A stretch of 64,000 nt of DNA from Meridianimarinicoccus zhengii (GTDB lineage Bacteria > Pseudomonadota > Alphaproteobacteria > Rhodobacterales > Rhodobacteraceae). Both the position numbers and the translations under genes were made by a program. Positions 16,469 through 25,810 of the stretch are shown piece by piece (the first letter of the stretch is position 1; every line of letters begins with the position of its first letter). Location: NCBI RefSeq assembly GCF_003254465.1, contig NZ_QDFI01000008.1, forward strand, positions 1 to 64,000, given 5' to 3'. The notes below the pieces were generated by a model. That model did not search any database. It had not been told where the DNA came from and saw only the letters and a program-made list of their open reading frames with translations.

Positions 16469-17496
16469 CACAGACGCCCACGCTGATGCGGCAGGAGATC
16501 GACGAAATCCCGGCGGCGGTGGACCGCCTGTTGACCGGCGGGACCGAGGCCGTGCGCGGTGCCGCCACGGCGCTGGCGGCGGCGGACCCCGCGTTCCTGG
16601 TGACCGTGGCACGGGGATCGTCTGACCATGTGTGCAGCTACCTGAAGTACGCGGCCGAGCTGGAACTGGGGGTTCCCGTGGCGTCGGTCGGCCCGTCCGT
16701 CGCGTCGATCTATCGCCGCCCCCTGAAGTTGGCGCACGGGGCCTGCATCACCGTCTCCCAATCCGGACAAAGCCCGGACATCGTGGAAATGGCGCGGGCG
16801 GCGGGCCGCGATGGCGCGCTGAGCATTGCCATCACGAACGACCCCGGCTCGCCGCTGGGGGAGGCGGCGGCGCATACGCTGGCGCTCCATGCCGGGCCGG
16901 AACGGTCGGTCGCGGCCACCAAGACCTTCGTGACCTCTGCCGTGGCTGGGCTGTGGCTGCTGGCGGAATGGCGCAATGATACCGACCTCTTGGCCGCGGT
17001 CCGCGCGCTGCCGGAGCGGCTCGCGCAGGCCGTGACGCTTGACTGGCCCGAAATGCGGGCGGCGGTGGGTGCGCGATCCTCGCTCTACACGCTGGGGCGG
17101 GGGCCGTCCTGGGCGATGTCGAACGAGGCCGCGCTGAAATTCAAGGAAACCTGCCTGCTGCATGCCGAAAGCTATTCCTCGGCCGAGGTGCTGCACGGCC
17201 CGGTGTCTATCGTGGACGCGGGGTTCCCGGTTCTGTGCCTGGCCGCCGACGATGCCGCGGGCCCCGTGGTGGCCGAGATCGCGGCGCAGATCGCCGAAAA
17301 GGGCGCGGCCTGTTTCATCACCGCCGATGCGGCGGGCGGGGCGCAGGCATTGCCCCATGTGCGCACGGGCCACCCGCTGACCGATCCGTTGGCGCTGATC
17401 GCCACCTTCTACGGGGTGGTGGAGCGGCTCGCGCGGGATCGCGGCATCGACCCCGACACGCCGCGCCATCTGAAGAAAGTGACGGAAACGACATGA
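16465..17496 (+). CDS. SIS-domain glucosamine-6-phosphate deaminase/isomerase
   Basis: 343-residue protein with two SIS domains (about 40-170 and 190-330), homologous to the isomerase half of GlmS and to the AgaS/NagB-II group that replaces NagB in many Proteobacteria. Visible loops are VARGSSDHV (residue about 48), SQSGQSPD (about 98) and LGRGPSWAMSNEAALKFKET (about 210). The last is the sugar-phosphate binding segment. It should turn glucosamine-6-phosphate, made by NagA next door, into fructose-6-phosphate and ammonia. Confidence 0.85.
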   Translation: MTQTPTLMRQEIDEIPAAVDRLLTGGTEAVRGAATALAAADPAFLVTVARGSSDHVCSYLKYAAELELGVPVASVGPSVASIYRRPLKLAHGACITVSQSGQSPDIVEMARAAGRDGALSIAITNDPGSPLGEAAAHTLALHAGPERSVAATKTFVTSAVAGLWLLAEWRNDTDLLAAVRALPERLAQAVTLDWPEMRAAVGARSSLYTLGRGPSWAMSNEAALKFKETCLLHAESYSSAEVLHGPVSIVDAGFPVLCLAADDAAGPVVAEIAAQIAEKGAACFITADAAGGAQALPHVRTGHPLTDPLALIATFYGVVERLARDRGIDPDTPRHLKKVTETT

Positions 17497-18647
17497 CCGG
17501 GCAAAGGGCCTTTATCGCGCCCGCGATCGTCCATGATGGGGTGACGCTGGCCGATCATGCACTGGTGGTGGCGGGCGACCGGGTTGCCGGGGTCGTGGCC
17601 TTGCGCGACCTGCCCGCCGATGTGGAGCGGGTGGACCTTGGCAGCGGCGCGCTGATGCCGGGTTATGTCGATCTTCAAGTCAACGGGGGCGGCGGCGTGA
17701 TGCTGAACGACACGCCCGCGCCCGAGACCATGGCGACCATGGCCGCGGCCCATGCGCGGCTGGGGGCGACGACGATCCTGCCGACGCTCATCACCGACCG
17801 GGCGGAGGTGACGGCTGCGGCCATCGATGCGGCGGTCGCGGCCTGTGCCGCGGGCGTGCCGGGGATCGCAGGTCTGCATCTCGAAGGACCGCATCTCGAT
17901 CCGGCTCGGGCGGGCGCGCATGATCCGGCGCTGATCCGGCCAATGGCGGATTCCGATCTTGCGCTGCTACTCGATGCCGTCGCGCGGCTGCCGGTCCTGA
18001 AGGTCACGCTCGCGCCCGCATCGGTCACGATGGCGCAGATCGAAACGCTGGCGCGTGCCGGGGTTATCGTGTCGCTCGGCCATACTGAGGCTGACTTCGC
18101 CACCTGCGCTGCAGCCGCCCATGCGGGCGCGGCGTGCGTAACGCATCTATTCAACGCGATGCGGCAACTTGGAAACCGAGAGCCGGGGGTCGTCGGGGCT
18201 GCGCTGCATCTCAGCGGGCTGAGCGCGGGGCTGATCGCCGACGGCATCCATGTGCATCCGGCGACCATGGGTGCGGCGATCCGGGCCAAATCCGGGCCGG
18301 GGCGGCTGTTCCTGGTCAGCGACGCGATGGCGGTGGCGGGAACCAATCTGGATGGCTTCACCCTGAACGGGCGGCGCATCGACCGCGCCGATGGGCGGCT
18401 GACGCTTGCGGACGGAACGCTGGCAGGGGCGGATCTCGACCTGACCACCGCGCTGCGGGTGCTGACCCGCGATGTGGGCGTGCCGCTGGCTGAGGCCGTT
18501 TCCATGGCGACCGCAGCCCCGGCCGACCTGATCGGGCAGGGGGGTCGGCGGGGCCGGTTCGTCGCGGGGGCGCGGGCGGATGTCCTGCATCTCGATGACG
18601 ATGGAAACCTGACCGGGGTCTGGCAGGGCGGCAAGCGGCTGGTCTAG
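17493..18647 (+). CDS. nagA: N-acetylglucosamine-6-phosphate deacetylase
   Basis: 384-residue amidohydrolase that removes acetate from GlcNAc-6-phosphate. Metal and active-site motifs are visible: HLEGPHL (about residue 130), SLGHTEAD (about 195), THLFNAM (about 215), the substrate-binding GNREPG segment and LVSDAM with the catalytic aspartate (about 278). It is coupled to the SIS gene by ATGA overlap and ends the operon; its stop codon overlaps that of the convergent reductase gene through a shared CTAG. Confidence 0.92.
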   Translation: MTGQRAFIAPAIVHDGVTLADHALVVAGDRVAGVVALRDLPADVERVDLGSGALMPGYVDLQVNGGGGVMLNDTPAPETMATMAAAHARLGATTILPTLITDRAEVTAAAIDAAVAACAAGVPGIAGLHLEGPHLDPARAGAHDPALIRPMADSDLALLLDAVARLPVLKVTLAPASVTMAQIETLARAGVIVSLGHTEADFATCAAAAHAGAACVTHLFNAMRQLGNREPGVVGAALHLSGLSAGLIADGIHVHPATMGAAIRAKSGPGRLFLVSDAMAVAGTNLDGFTLNGRRIDRADGRLTLADGTLAGADLDLTTALRVLTRDVGVPLAEAVSMATAAPADLIGQGGRRGRFVAGARADVLHLDDDGNLTGVWQGGKRLV

Positions 18648-19855
18648 GCCGCCATCAGGTCCTTCAGCGTGCGGGCCGGGTCCAGCACCGTGTCGGGCGC
18701 GGGTGATTGCCCGGCCTCGATCATGCGCTTGGCGACCATATAGGCGCGCGGGTTGTTCATCGCGTCCACCGACAGAAGCCGGTCCCCCGCGTAATACCAA
18801 TGCGACCGCGCGCCCGCATCGTCGCGCACGACCACCCGGTCATAGCCGGCGTTCAGCCCCGCGATCTGCAGCTTCACATCGTACTGGTCCGACCAGAACC
18901 ATGGCCTGGCCACGTAGGGCTCGGTGCCGCCCAACATGGCGGCGGCGGTGGCCTCGGCGTGCTCAATGGCGTTGGGCACGCTTTCCAGTCGGATGCGCCC
19001 GCCCCGATACGGAAAGGACGCGCAATCGCCCGCGGCCCAGATGCCGGGCACCGAGGTTCGCCCTAGCGCGTCCACCGCTATGCCGTTGTCGACGTCGATC
19101 CCTGCGGCTTCGGCCAGACCCGTGGCCGGGCGGATGCCGATACCGACCACCACGAAATCCGCGGCGATCTCGCGCCCGTCCGACAGCACGGCACCACCGA
19201 CGCGACCGTCCTGTTCGACCAGTCGCGTGACGCCCGTGCCCTCGATGATCTCCACCCCGTGGCGCGCGTGCAGGTCGCGGAACCAGTCGGCGGTTTCCTG
19301 CGCGGCCACGCGGCAGAGGATGCGCGGCGCCTGTTCCACCAGCGTAACCTTCAGACCGCTGCTTGCGGCGACCGCCGCGGCCTCCAGCCCTATGTAGCCG
19401 CCGCCGACCACCAGCATGTGCCGCCCCGGCTGGCATTTTGCCGCCAGCGCGTCGGCGTCGGAAAGCGTGCGCATGGTATGTACGCCCGGCAAGGCGCCAC
19501 CGATGGCCGCGGGCAGGCGCAGCGGCGGTGCGCCGGTGGTCAGTGCCAGCGCGCCATAGCCCAGCGTCGTGCCGTCGGAGAGCGCGACCAGCCGCTTGTC
19601 CGTGTCGATGCCCACCGCCCGCGTGCCCAGCCGCAGGGCGATGTCGCGGTCGGCATAGAACGCCTCGGGGCGCAGGAACATCCGCTCCAGCGCCATGTCG
19701 CCCAGCATGTATTTCTTGGACAAAGGCGGACGCTGGTAAGGCGGCACCGGTTCTTCGCCGACCAGCGTCAGTCTTCCATCGAACCCCAACTCGCGCAGCT
19801 TGGCGCAAAGTGCCGATCCGGCCTGCCCGGCCCCGATGACCACGATATCCGTCAT
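18644..19855 (-). CDS. FAD-dependent NAD(P)H:ferredoxin reductase-like protein
   Basis: 403-residue flavoprotein of the rubredoxin/ferredoxin reductase family. FAD-binding GAGQAG lies at residue 7, the NAD(P)H-binding GGGYIG near 150, the second FAD motif GIWAAGDCA near 270, and a Reductase_C domain occupies about the last 80 residues. Such proteins reduce [2Fe-2S] ferredoxins or Rieske oxygenases. It lies 102 bases downstream of the rhodanese gene on the same strand and may supply electrons to the flavin enzyme of that operon, though a separate promoter cannot be excluded. Confidence 0.8.
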   Translation of the reverse strand: MTDIVVIGAGQAGSALCAKLRELGFDGRLTLVGEEPVPPYQRPPLSKKYMLGDMALERMFLRPEAFYADRDIALRLGTRAVGIDTDKRLVALSDGTTLGYGALALTTGAPPLRLPAAIGGALPGVHTMRTLSDADALAAKCQPGRHMLVVGGGYIGLEAAAVAASSGLKVTLVEQAPRILCRVAAQETADWFRDLHARHGVEIIEGTGVTRLVEQDGRVGGAVLSDGREIAADFVVVGIGIRPATGLAEAAGIDVDNGIAVDALGRTSVPGIWAAGDCASFPYRGGRIRLESVPNAIEHAEATAAAMLGGTEPYVARPWFWSDQYDVKLQIAGLNAGYDRVVVRDDAGARSHWYYAGDRLLSVDAMNNPRAYMVAKRMIEAGQSPAPDTVLDPARTLKDLMAA

Positions 19856-19957
19856 GCCTGTTCCATCATTGCCGCCCCGGTGCGTTCCGGGGTCAATATA
19901 CGCCCGCAAGCCGGGGTGCAAAGTGCGGCGAGGCGTGGAACCCCGCCGCGCCATCCG

Positions 19958-20809
19958 TCACGCGCCGTAGGGCAAGCCTTCCTCGATCGGCAGGGACGGG
20001 TCGCGGGACCATTCGTTCCACGAGCCGAAATACATGCGCACGTCCTTCACGCCCGCTTCCTTCAGCGCGAGGAAGGTGTTGGACGCCCGCGCGCCCTTGA
20101 AGCAGTAAAGCCGCACGGGCGTGTCCGCAGTGATGCCCACGGTCGCGCATTCGGCGAGGATCTCGGCCGGGGATTTCATCACCGGCCCGTCGGCGGACGG
20201 CTTCATCATGCGATACCATTCGATCCAGACGGCGCCGGGGATACGGCCCTTGCGCGGGCAGAAATCCTTGCCGTAGGGCGAGGAGCTTTCGCCGACCCAT
20301 TCGTCCACGTCCCGCACGTCGAGGATCTTGGCGTCGGTTTCCAGCGCTGCCTTCATGGCCTCCATGTCCATCATGATCTCGGCAGCGGCGGGGTCGATGT
20401 CGAAGCCTGCGGGCGTGGGCGTGACCGGGTCGGTGGACAGCGGCATTCCGGCCGCTTCCCACGCGGCCAGACCGCCATGCAGAACCTTGATGCTGGGATA
20501 GCCCAGATAGGACAGCAGGAAATAACCCCGGCAGGACTGCCCGAAGCCCGTGTTCATCGACTGCTCATAGATCACGGCGGTCTTCGTGCCATCCAGCCCC
20601 GCCGCGCCGAAATCGGCGGCGAATTTCTGGGCCAGTTCCGCCATGCCCGCGCTGTCGGACGTGGCGAGGAAGGTGAAGATGTCGTGCAGGTTCACCGCTC
20701 CTTCGATGTGGCCGGCGGCATAGCTGTCGGGGTTGCGGGTGTCGATGATGACGCGGCTGTCTTCGGGCATGGCCGCCAGTTCGGCGGGGGTGATCAGCGT
20801 GTTGGACAT
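19958..20809 (-). CDS. Two-domain rhodanese (thiosulfate/mercaptopyruvate sulfurtransferase)
   Basis: 283-residue tandem rhodanese. Domain 1 (about 5-125) has CRGYF at Cys93 but lacks a proper active-site loop. Domain 2 (about 150-275) carries the persulfide cysteine Cys236 in CFKGAR, a six-residue loop typical of thiosulfate-type enzymes. No signal peptide is present, so it acts in the cytoplasm. It lies downstream of the flavin enzyme and OsmC genes in the sulfur-type ABC operon and probably takes sulfane sulfur or sulfite released there. Confidence 0.85.
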   Translation of the reverse strand: MSNTLITPAELAAMPEDSRVIIDTRNPDSYAAGHIEGAVNLHDIFTFLATSDSAGMAELAQKFAADFGAAGLDGTKTAVIYEQSMNTGFGQSCRGYFLLSYLGYPSIKVLHGGLAAWEAAGMPLSTDPVTPTPAGFDIDPAAAEIMMDMEAMKAALETDAKILDVRDVDEWVGESSSPYGKDFCPRKGRIPGAVWIEWYRMMKPSADGPVMKSPAEILAECATVGITADTPVRLYCFKGARASNTFLALKEAGVKDVRMYFGSWNEWSRDPSLPIEEGLPYGA

Positions 20810-20841
20810 GGCACTCTCCTGTTGGTTATTCTTGTTGGGGG

Positions 20842-21939
20842 TCAGGCGGGCAGGTCCGCCAGCATCTTGCGCAACTGCTTGGTGGCGGGCGTGACGATGG
20901 CGACGAAATACGCCTCGCGCAGGCGGCGCTGCGCGGCACCCTGGCTGACATAGCCGCGCGCGCCGCAATGCAGCATCGCGTAATGGGCCGACTCTACGGC
21001 CATTTCGCCGCCTTTCAGCCGCGCGGTCAGCACCCGGCGGAAATACGCGTTGGACGGCTCGTATGGCGTGCGCGCCAGATCGGTGATCTCGGCCATCAGA
21101 TCGGTCAGGTCTGCGGCGAAATCCTCGGGCTGCTTTTCGAGGTAGCAGTTCACATGCCCCAGCGGGCCGCGAACCTGCTCCATCAGGTCGATGCAGCTTT
21201 GCACCATCCCGCTTGCCATGCCGCATTGCATCAGCACGAAGCCGCCGCGAATGCGCTTGATGAAATCCTCGGCCGGGTCGGCGAGGATGTAGTCGTCGGG
21301 GATGAAGGCGTCCTTGAACATGACCTGGCAGGTCGCGGTGCCCCCCATCGCCACGAAGTCGTGGTCGAGCTTCAGCTTCACCCCGTCCCAGTCGGCGAAG
21401 GCGACGGCCATGACCTTTTTCACCGCGTCGCTGCGCGGGACGGGCGCGTCGAAGATGATCCCGAAATAGCCGCCTTCGCTCAGGTTCGACACCCAGGGCA
21501 GCACGCCCTTGACCCTGTAGCCGCCGTCGACCCGTTCGGCTTTCAGGCGCATGGGTTCGATGCCGTTCACGGCCTTCATGGGGTTCGACAGGCCGGTGCC
21601 GCCGAGGATCTCGCCGCTGGCGACGCGCGGGCCGATGGTGGATTTCAGGAAATCGTTGTCGGACGAATATATGTACCAGGCCAGCGCGTCCTGGCACCAC
21701 ATGCAGAACGCGGTCGATGTGCAAACCTCGCCCGCGCGGGACATTGCGATGATCGCGTCCATCACGCCGGTTTCGCCGGTGATGTGGCTGCCATAGGCCC
21801 CGGCGGCGCCGTAGGCGCGCATCACGCCCTCGGGGTATTGCCCTGCGTCGATGTCCCGAACCATCGGGGCCAGCGTCTGGGTGGTGATCGTCTCGATCCG
21901 GTTCGTATCCACGTGTCCGATAGGCAGGGCGATGTTCAT
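20842..21939 (-). CDS. Acyl-CoA dehydrogenase/DszC-type flavoprotein
   Basis: 365-residue member of the acyl-CoA dehydrogenase superfamily, with the FAD-binding region around GGTGLSNPMK (about 115) and a helical C-terminal domain. The superfamily includes SfnC and DszC, flavin monooxygenases that cleave organosulfur compounds. The context (sulfonate-type ABC importer, OsmC, rhodanese) supports a role in desulfurisation rather than fatty-acid oxidation. The start at 21937-21939 has a GAGGA site. A true dehydrogenase role cannot be excluded, because the catalytic base could not be placed. Confidence 0.7.
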   Translation of the reverse strand: MNIALPIGHVDTNRIETITTQTLAPMVRDIDAGQYPEGVMRAYGAAGAYGSHITGETGVMDAIIAMSRAGEVCTSTAFCMWCQDALAWYIYSSDNDFLKSTIGPRVASGEILGGTGLSNPMKAVNGIEPMRLKAERVDGGYRVKGVLPWVSNLSEGGYFGIIFDAPVPRSDAVKKVMAVAFADWDGVKLKLDHDFVAMGGTATCQVMFKDAFIPDDYILADPAEDFIKRIRGGFVLMQCGMASGMVQSCIDLMEQVRGPLGHVNCYLEKQPEDFAADLTDLMAEITDLARTPYEPSNAYFRRVLTARLKGGEMAVESAHYAMLHCGARGYVSQGAAQRRLREAYFVAIVTPATKQLRKMLADLPA

Positions 21940-22001
21940 GGCGCGGTCCTCGATGAATGGCGGATGGCGGGCCGGGAGGGATGCCCCGGCCCGGGTCGTT
22001 G

Positions 22002-22538
22002 TCAGACGGCAGTGGCGACCATGTTCACGGGTCGCGAGAAGGTGTTGAACACCGGCGACCACTGGATGACATGGGCGATCAGGTCGTCGATTTCCGACTG
22101 CGGGCAATCGGCTTCCATATCGACCTTGATGCGGACATCGGTGAAGCCCACGGGCTTTTCGCTGGTGTCGCCGGTACCCCAGACGGCGGTGATGTTCAGA
22201 TCGCCTTCCAGCTGCACCTCCAGCTTCTGGATGGTGATGCCGCGCGCGATGGCGTTGGCGTGCAGCCCGACCGCGACGCAGGACCCGAGTGCCGCAAGCG
22301 ACGCCTCGGACGGGTTGGGGGCGGTGTCGTCGCCCAGCAGCCCCGGCGGTTCGTCCACGATGTAGGGCTCCAGATCGCGGATGTAGTTGGCGTGCCGGAA
22401 CCGGCCTTCGGCCACGGTCTTGCACGACAGTGTCTTGACCGCTTTCGGGTCGGCCTTGCCCTTTTCGATCAGGCCGTCCAGCCCCGCCTTGTCGATGGGC
22501 GCAAGGCAGCCGGTCAGGGCCGTTGCAGGTTGAGACAT
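22002..22538 (-). CDS. OsmC-family protein
   Basis: 178-residue OsmC/Ohr-fold protein. One conserved cysteine lies in LAALGSCVAVGLHA (about residue 87); the first cysteine of Ohr is not evident at its usual place, so it is more like the YhfA/OsmC-like group than a classic peroxidase. Family members use cysteine thiols to handle peroxides or persulfides. It lies between the ABC permease and flavin enzyme genes and could remove reactive sulfur or peroxide made by the oxygenase. Confidence 0.8.
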   Translation of the reverse strand: MSQPATALTGCLAPIDKAGLDGLIEKGKADPKAVKTLSCKTVAEGRFRHANYIRDLEPYIVDEPPGLLGDDTAPNPSEASLAALGSCVAVGLHANAIARGITIQKLEVQLEGDLNITAVWGTGDTSEKPVGFTDVRIKVDMEADCPQSEIDDLIAHVIQWSPVFNTFSRPVNMVATAV

Positions 22539-22573
22539 GGTATCCTCCTTCTTCTGCGGGATAGCGGGGGGTG

Positions 22574-23389
22574 TCAGGCGTCGCTGCGCACCCAGTTGAC
22601 GTGCTTGATGGCCGCCATCAGGGCCGCGTCGAGCGCGAAGCCGATGACGCCGATGATGACGACGGTCGCGCCGAGGCTGGCGTAATCCAGCGTGTCGCGC
22701 GCATCGTTGATGGAATATCCAAGCCCCGAGGTGACGCCGAGGTATTCGGCCGGCACCAGCACCACCCATGCGACGCCAAGTGCCAACCGGATGCCGGTCA
22801 GAATATCGACCGATATTGCCGGCAGGATCACCACGAAGAGCATGTGAAACGGGTTGGCGCCAAGGTTGCGGGCGACCTTCAGCCATGCGGGGTCGATCCG
22901 GCGCAGCCCCGCGGCGGTGGCGAACAGGATCGGCCAGACAGCGGCGACGAAGATCAGGAAGATGATCGCGCCGTCCCACGTGTCATAGGCCATCACCGCG
23001 ATGGGCATCCACGACAGGGGGGAGATCATGCGCAGGAACTGGAACGGGACGTTCGTGATCTCGCGCAGCACGGGGATGCGCCCGATCAGGATGCCCACGG
23101 GCACGCCGATGGCGATGGCGAGCGCGAGCCCCATGCCGACGCGGTAAAGCGACGGGGTGGACATGCCCACGACCTCGCCCGCCACGATCATTTCCCACAG
23201 CCGGGTCAGGGTCGGGCCGGGCGCGAAACTGGCAAAGGCGAAAAGGTCCGGATCGCGCGCGATCATCCAGCCGCCCAGCCACCAAAGCGCGAGCAGCAGC
23301 CCGATGCCAAGGACCGCGTTCATCAGCCCCCGAAACCGTCCCAAGGCGGGCAGGGACGGGCGCGCGATCACGTCCGCCGCCGCACTCAT
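22574..23389 (-). CDS. Sulfonate/taurine-type ABC permease
   Basis: 271-residue inner-membrane permease of the SsuC/TauC/NrtB family with about six spans. The EAA-type loop is around DPAWLKVARNLGANPFHMLF near residue 165. Its ATG overlaps the stop of the binding-protein gene (ATGA at 23386-23389). Confidence 0.87.
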   Translation of the reverse strand: MSAAADVIARPSLPALGRFRGLMNAVLGIGLLLALWWLGGWMIARDPDLFAFASFAPGPTLTRLWEMIVAGEVVGMSTPSLYRVGMGLALAIAIGVPVGILIGRIPVLREITNVPFQFLRMISPLSWMPIAVMAYDTWDGAIIFLIFVAAVWPILFATAAGLRRIDPAWLKVARNLGANPFHMLFVVILPAISVDILTGIRLALGVAWVVLVPAEYLGVTSGLGYSINDARDTLDYASLGATVVIIGVIGFALDAALMAAIKHVNWVRSDA

Positions 23390-24654
23390 AGCTTCAGCAC
23401 TTCTTCGCGGTTATAGGGATCGGCGGCGTTCACAGACGGGTCGGTCTTCCAGTCGGGGAACTTCTCCAGCGCGTTGCGCACGAAGGTGTAGTCCACCAGG
23501 TCGTCGGCCACGAACTGCGGGTCGAGCCCGTCGAGGAACGTGGTGTCGCCCGACACGACCGTGTCGTTCATCGCCTCCACGATCAGCTTGGTGGCGGACG
23601 GGTAGGGCCATGGCTGGAAATCGATCCGCCCGTTCTGGTATTCCGCATGGTTCGCGATGGCACCACTGGCGATGTAATCGGCATTGTCTTCATAGACCGT
23701 CATCGCGCGGGTCACGACCGGGGCGGGGGCGGGCAGGTAACCCATCCCGTCCTTCGACAACATCTCCGCCACTTCAGCCTTGTTCTGGCTCGCGTAGATG
23801 GCACCGCGCACCACGGCGTTCATCACGGCCTGCGTCCATTCGGGCTTTTCCGTCGTGACCTGCTCGTTCATGCAGACGACGCAGCACGGGTGGTTCTTCC
23901 AGATGTCGCCGGTGAAGCGCAGCATCCGCGCACCCGCCATCAACTCGCCCAGTGCATTGAACGGTTCCGCCACGATGAAGGCGTCGATCTTGCGGGCGGC
24001 CAGCGCGGGGGGCATTTCCGGCGGCGGCAGAACCTGCAGGTTGCATTCATTGGGGGCGAGCGATTCACCCTGCGCCTTGATGACCGGCGTGATGCCCGAC
24101 GCGCGCAGCGCGTATTGCAGCACGATGTTGTGCATCGAATACCAGAATGGCACCGCGACCTGCTTGCCGCCCAGCCCCGCGAAATCGGTCACGTCCGTGT
24201 GCCGCCCGACCACGAGCGCCGATCCGTTCGTGTGCGCCCAGGCCATGATCTTGACCGGGAAATCGTTATTGTAGCGCATCCAGACCGGGATGGGCTTCAG
24301 GAAGTGGACGAGGTTGAACTTGCCCGCGGCGAAACCTTCGATCAGCGGGGACCAGCCCCGGATCAGGGTGGGCTGTTCCGCTTCCAGCCCCTCGTCGGCG
24401 TAGAAGCCCTTGGCATGGGCCACCAGCAGCGGCGTCGCGTCGGTGATCGGCAGGTATCCGATGCGCACGACGTCGTCTGTCTGTGCCGCCGCCATCCTCG
24501 GCAGCCCGCCCAGCACGGTCGCCAACGCCGCCGCCAGCCCGCCCTGCGCCAGCATGTCGAGCGTCTGGCGTTTGGCATGGTCCACGCCGTCTGCGCCGTC
24601 CGTTCCGCAACAGGCGGCGTGCAGGTCGTGGGGGCTGTGCATGTGATCGGTCAT
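23386..24654 (-). CDS. SsuA/TauA-type ABC substrate-binding protein
   Basis: 422-residue NMT1/SsuA-type binding protein, longer than usual (about 320) because of a 60-residue N-terminal extension. A Cys-rich segment (HAACCG) precedes a signal-like stretch with KRQTLDML followed by a hydrophobic run and MAAAQT; this resembles a degenerate twin-arginine signal. The core contains GYLPITDATPLLVAHAKGFY. A second Cys-rich patch (CCVVCMN near residue 260) could bind metal or form disulfides. The ligand is probably a sulfonate or other organosulfur compound, by context. Confidence 0.82.
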   Translation of the reverse strand: MTDHMHSPHDLHAACCGTDGADGVDHAKRQTLDMLAQGGLAAALATVLGGLPRMAAAQTDDVVRIGYLPITDATPLLVAHAKGFYADEGLEAEQPTLIRGWSPLIEGFAAGKFNLVHFLKPIPVWMRYNNDFPVKIMAWAHTNGSALVVGRHTDVTDFAGLGGKQVAVPFWYSMHNIVLQYALRASGITPVIKAQGESLAPNECNLQVLPPPEMPPALAARKIDAFIVAEPFNALGELMAGARMLRFTGDIWKNHPCCVVCMNEQVTTEKPEWTQAVMNAVVRGAIYASQNKAEVAEMLSKDGMGYLPAPAPVVTRAMTVYEDNADYIASGAIANHAEYQNGRIDFQPWPYPSATKLIVEAMNDTVVSGDTTFLDGLDPQFVADDLVDYTFVRNALEKFPDWKTDPSVNAADPYNREEVLKL

Positions 24655-24685
24655 AGCGGTCTCGCTTGTTATTCGGGAAAGGGGC

Positions 24686-25525
24686 TCAGGCCGTGTCCGT
24701 GATCTGCGCCACGGCGGAATAGGTCTGCATCAGGCGGGTGTGCTCGCGCTGGAACGCCTCCGTGCCGCCGTTGCGGTCGGCATCGCTCAGCGTCATCGTC
24801 ACGTCGTGGGCGATGCGGCCCGGATTGGCGTCGAGCACCAGAACCCGGTCGGCCATGCGCACCGCTTCGCCCACGTCATGGGTGACGATCATCATGGTCA
24901 GGCCAAGGTTCCGAGCGATCCGGCGCACGTCCTGTTGCAGGTTGCGGCGGGTGAACGCGTCGAGTGCCGAGAACGGCTCGTCCAGCAGCAGCACCTCGGG
25001 CTTGGGCGCCAGCGATCGCGCCAGCGCCACGCGCTGCTGTTGCCCCCCCGACAATTCCTGCGCGTTGCGATCCGCCAACCCGCCAAGATCCACGAGGTCG
25101 AGCACCTCGGGCACGCGGGTCTTCGCCGCGTGCATCCGGCGGGCGAAACGCAGGCCGAGCGCGGCGTTCTGCGCGACGGTCATCCACGGATACAAGGACG
25201 GCGCCTGGAACATCATGACCCAGCGTGGCGAGGGGCCGCGCACCGCGTTGCCGTTGATGACGACCTCGCCCGCCGTGGGCATGGTCAGGCCGGACACCAT
25301 GTGCAGCAGCGTGGACTTGCCGCAGCCCGACCGACCCAGCAGCGCCAAGATCTCACCCGGTTCGACCGCGAAGCCGATATCCTGCAGGACAGGCCCGTCG
25401 GCCTTGCGATATGTGTGGCACAGCCCGCGCACCGAAACGTGGGCCCCGGTCGGGCGCGGGGTCGGTAGGGTCGGATCGGCGGGTCGGCGTCGGTCGATCG
25501 GTTCCGGCATCATCGGGTCACCCAT
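24686..25525 (-). CDS. Sulfonate/nitrate-type ABC ATPase
   Basis: 279-residue ATPase of the SsuB/TauB/NrtD family: Walker A GRSGCGKST (about residue 68), signature LSGGQQQR (about 160), Walker B VLLLDEPFSALD (about 180) and the switch histidine in IVTHDV. It is the first gene of the sulfur-type operon, which runs on through the binding protein, permease, OsmC, flavin enzyme and rhodanese genes. A TetR gene is divergent from it. Confidence 0.87.
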   Translation of the reverse strand: MGDPMMPEPIDRRRPADPTLPTPRPTGAHVSVRGLCHTYRKADGPVLQDIGFAVEPGEILALLGRSGCGKSTLLHMVSGLTMPTAGEVVINGNAVRGPSPRWVMMFQAPSLYPWMTVAQNAALGLRFARRMHAAKTRVPEVLDLVDLGGLADRNAQELSGGQQQRVALARSLAPKPEVLLLDEPFSALDAFTRRNLQQDVRRIARNLGLTMMIVTHDVGEAVRMADRVLVLDANPGRIAHDVTMTLSDADRNGGTEAFQREHTRLMQTYSAVAQITDTA

Positions 25526-25580
25526 GCGGTCTGGCGTGGCTTTCCACCATCAGGGATGCGCGCCGGGCATTGGGTCAAGT

Positions 25581-25597
25581 GAACAGACCTGTCTTTC
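25581..25597. promoter_or_regulatory. Putative TetR operator
   Basis: Contains the 10-base perfect palindrome AGACCTGTCT (25585-25594). The AGAC/GTCT core is typical of operators of TetR-family repressors. It lies 56 bases upstream of the ATPase gene and 214 bases upstream of the divergent TetR gene, in a 285-base region that holds no other gene. Confidence 0.5.
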
Positions 25598-25810
25598 CAT
25601 TCAAAACTGACACTGCGGAGAAATGATGCGGAAAATTGCGTGGAATGTTCGAATTTGCGCCGATTTGGGTCTGGAAATCTGGCATCCGGCCAAGAATCGC
25701 GTTGCGTTCACGAAAATCGAGCAGACAGTACGGTCCGCCGCCATTGCCGCCCGCGCACGGATATGCGACACAGGTGACGCACCGACGCAAGCAGCCTTTT
25801 CAGGTCCGCC

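Noticed and set aside
16465-17496. GlmS glucosamine-6-phosphate synthase
   Set aside because: The protein contains only the two SIS domains and lacks the N-terminal glutaminase domain with its Cys; the nagA operon context supports the deaminase role.
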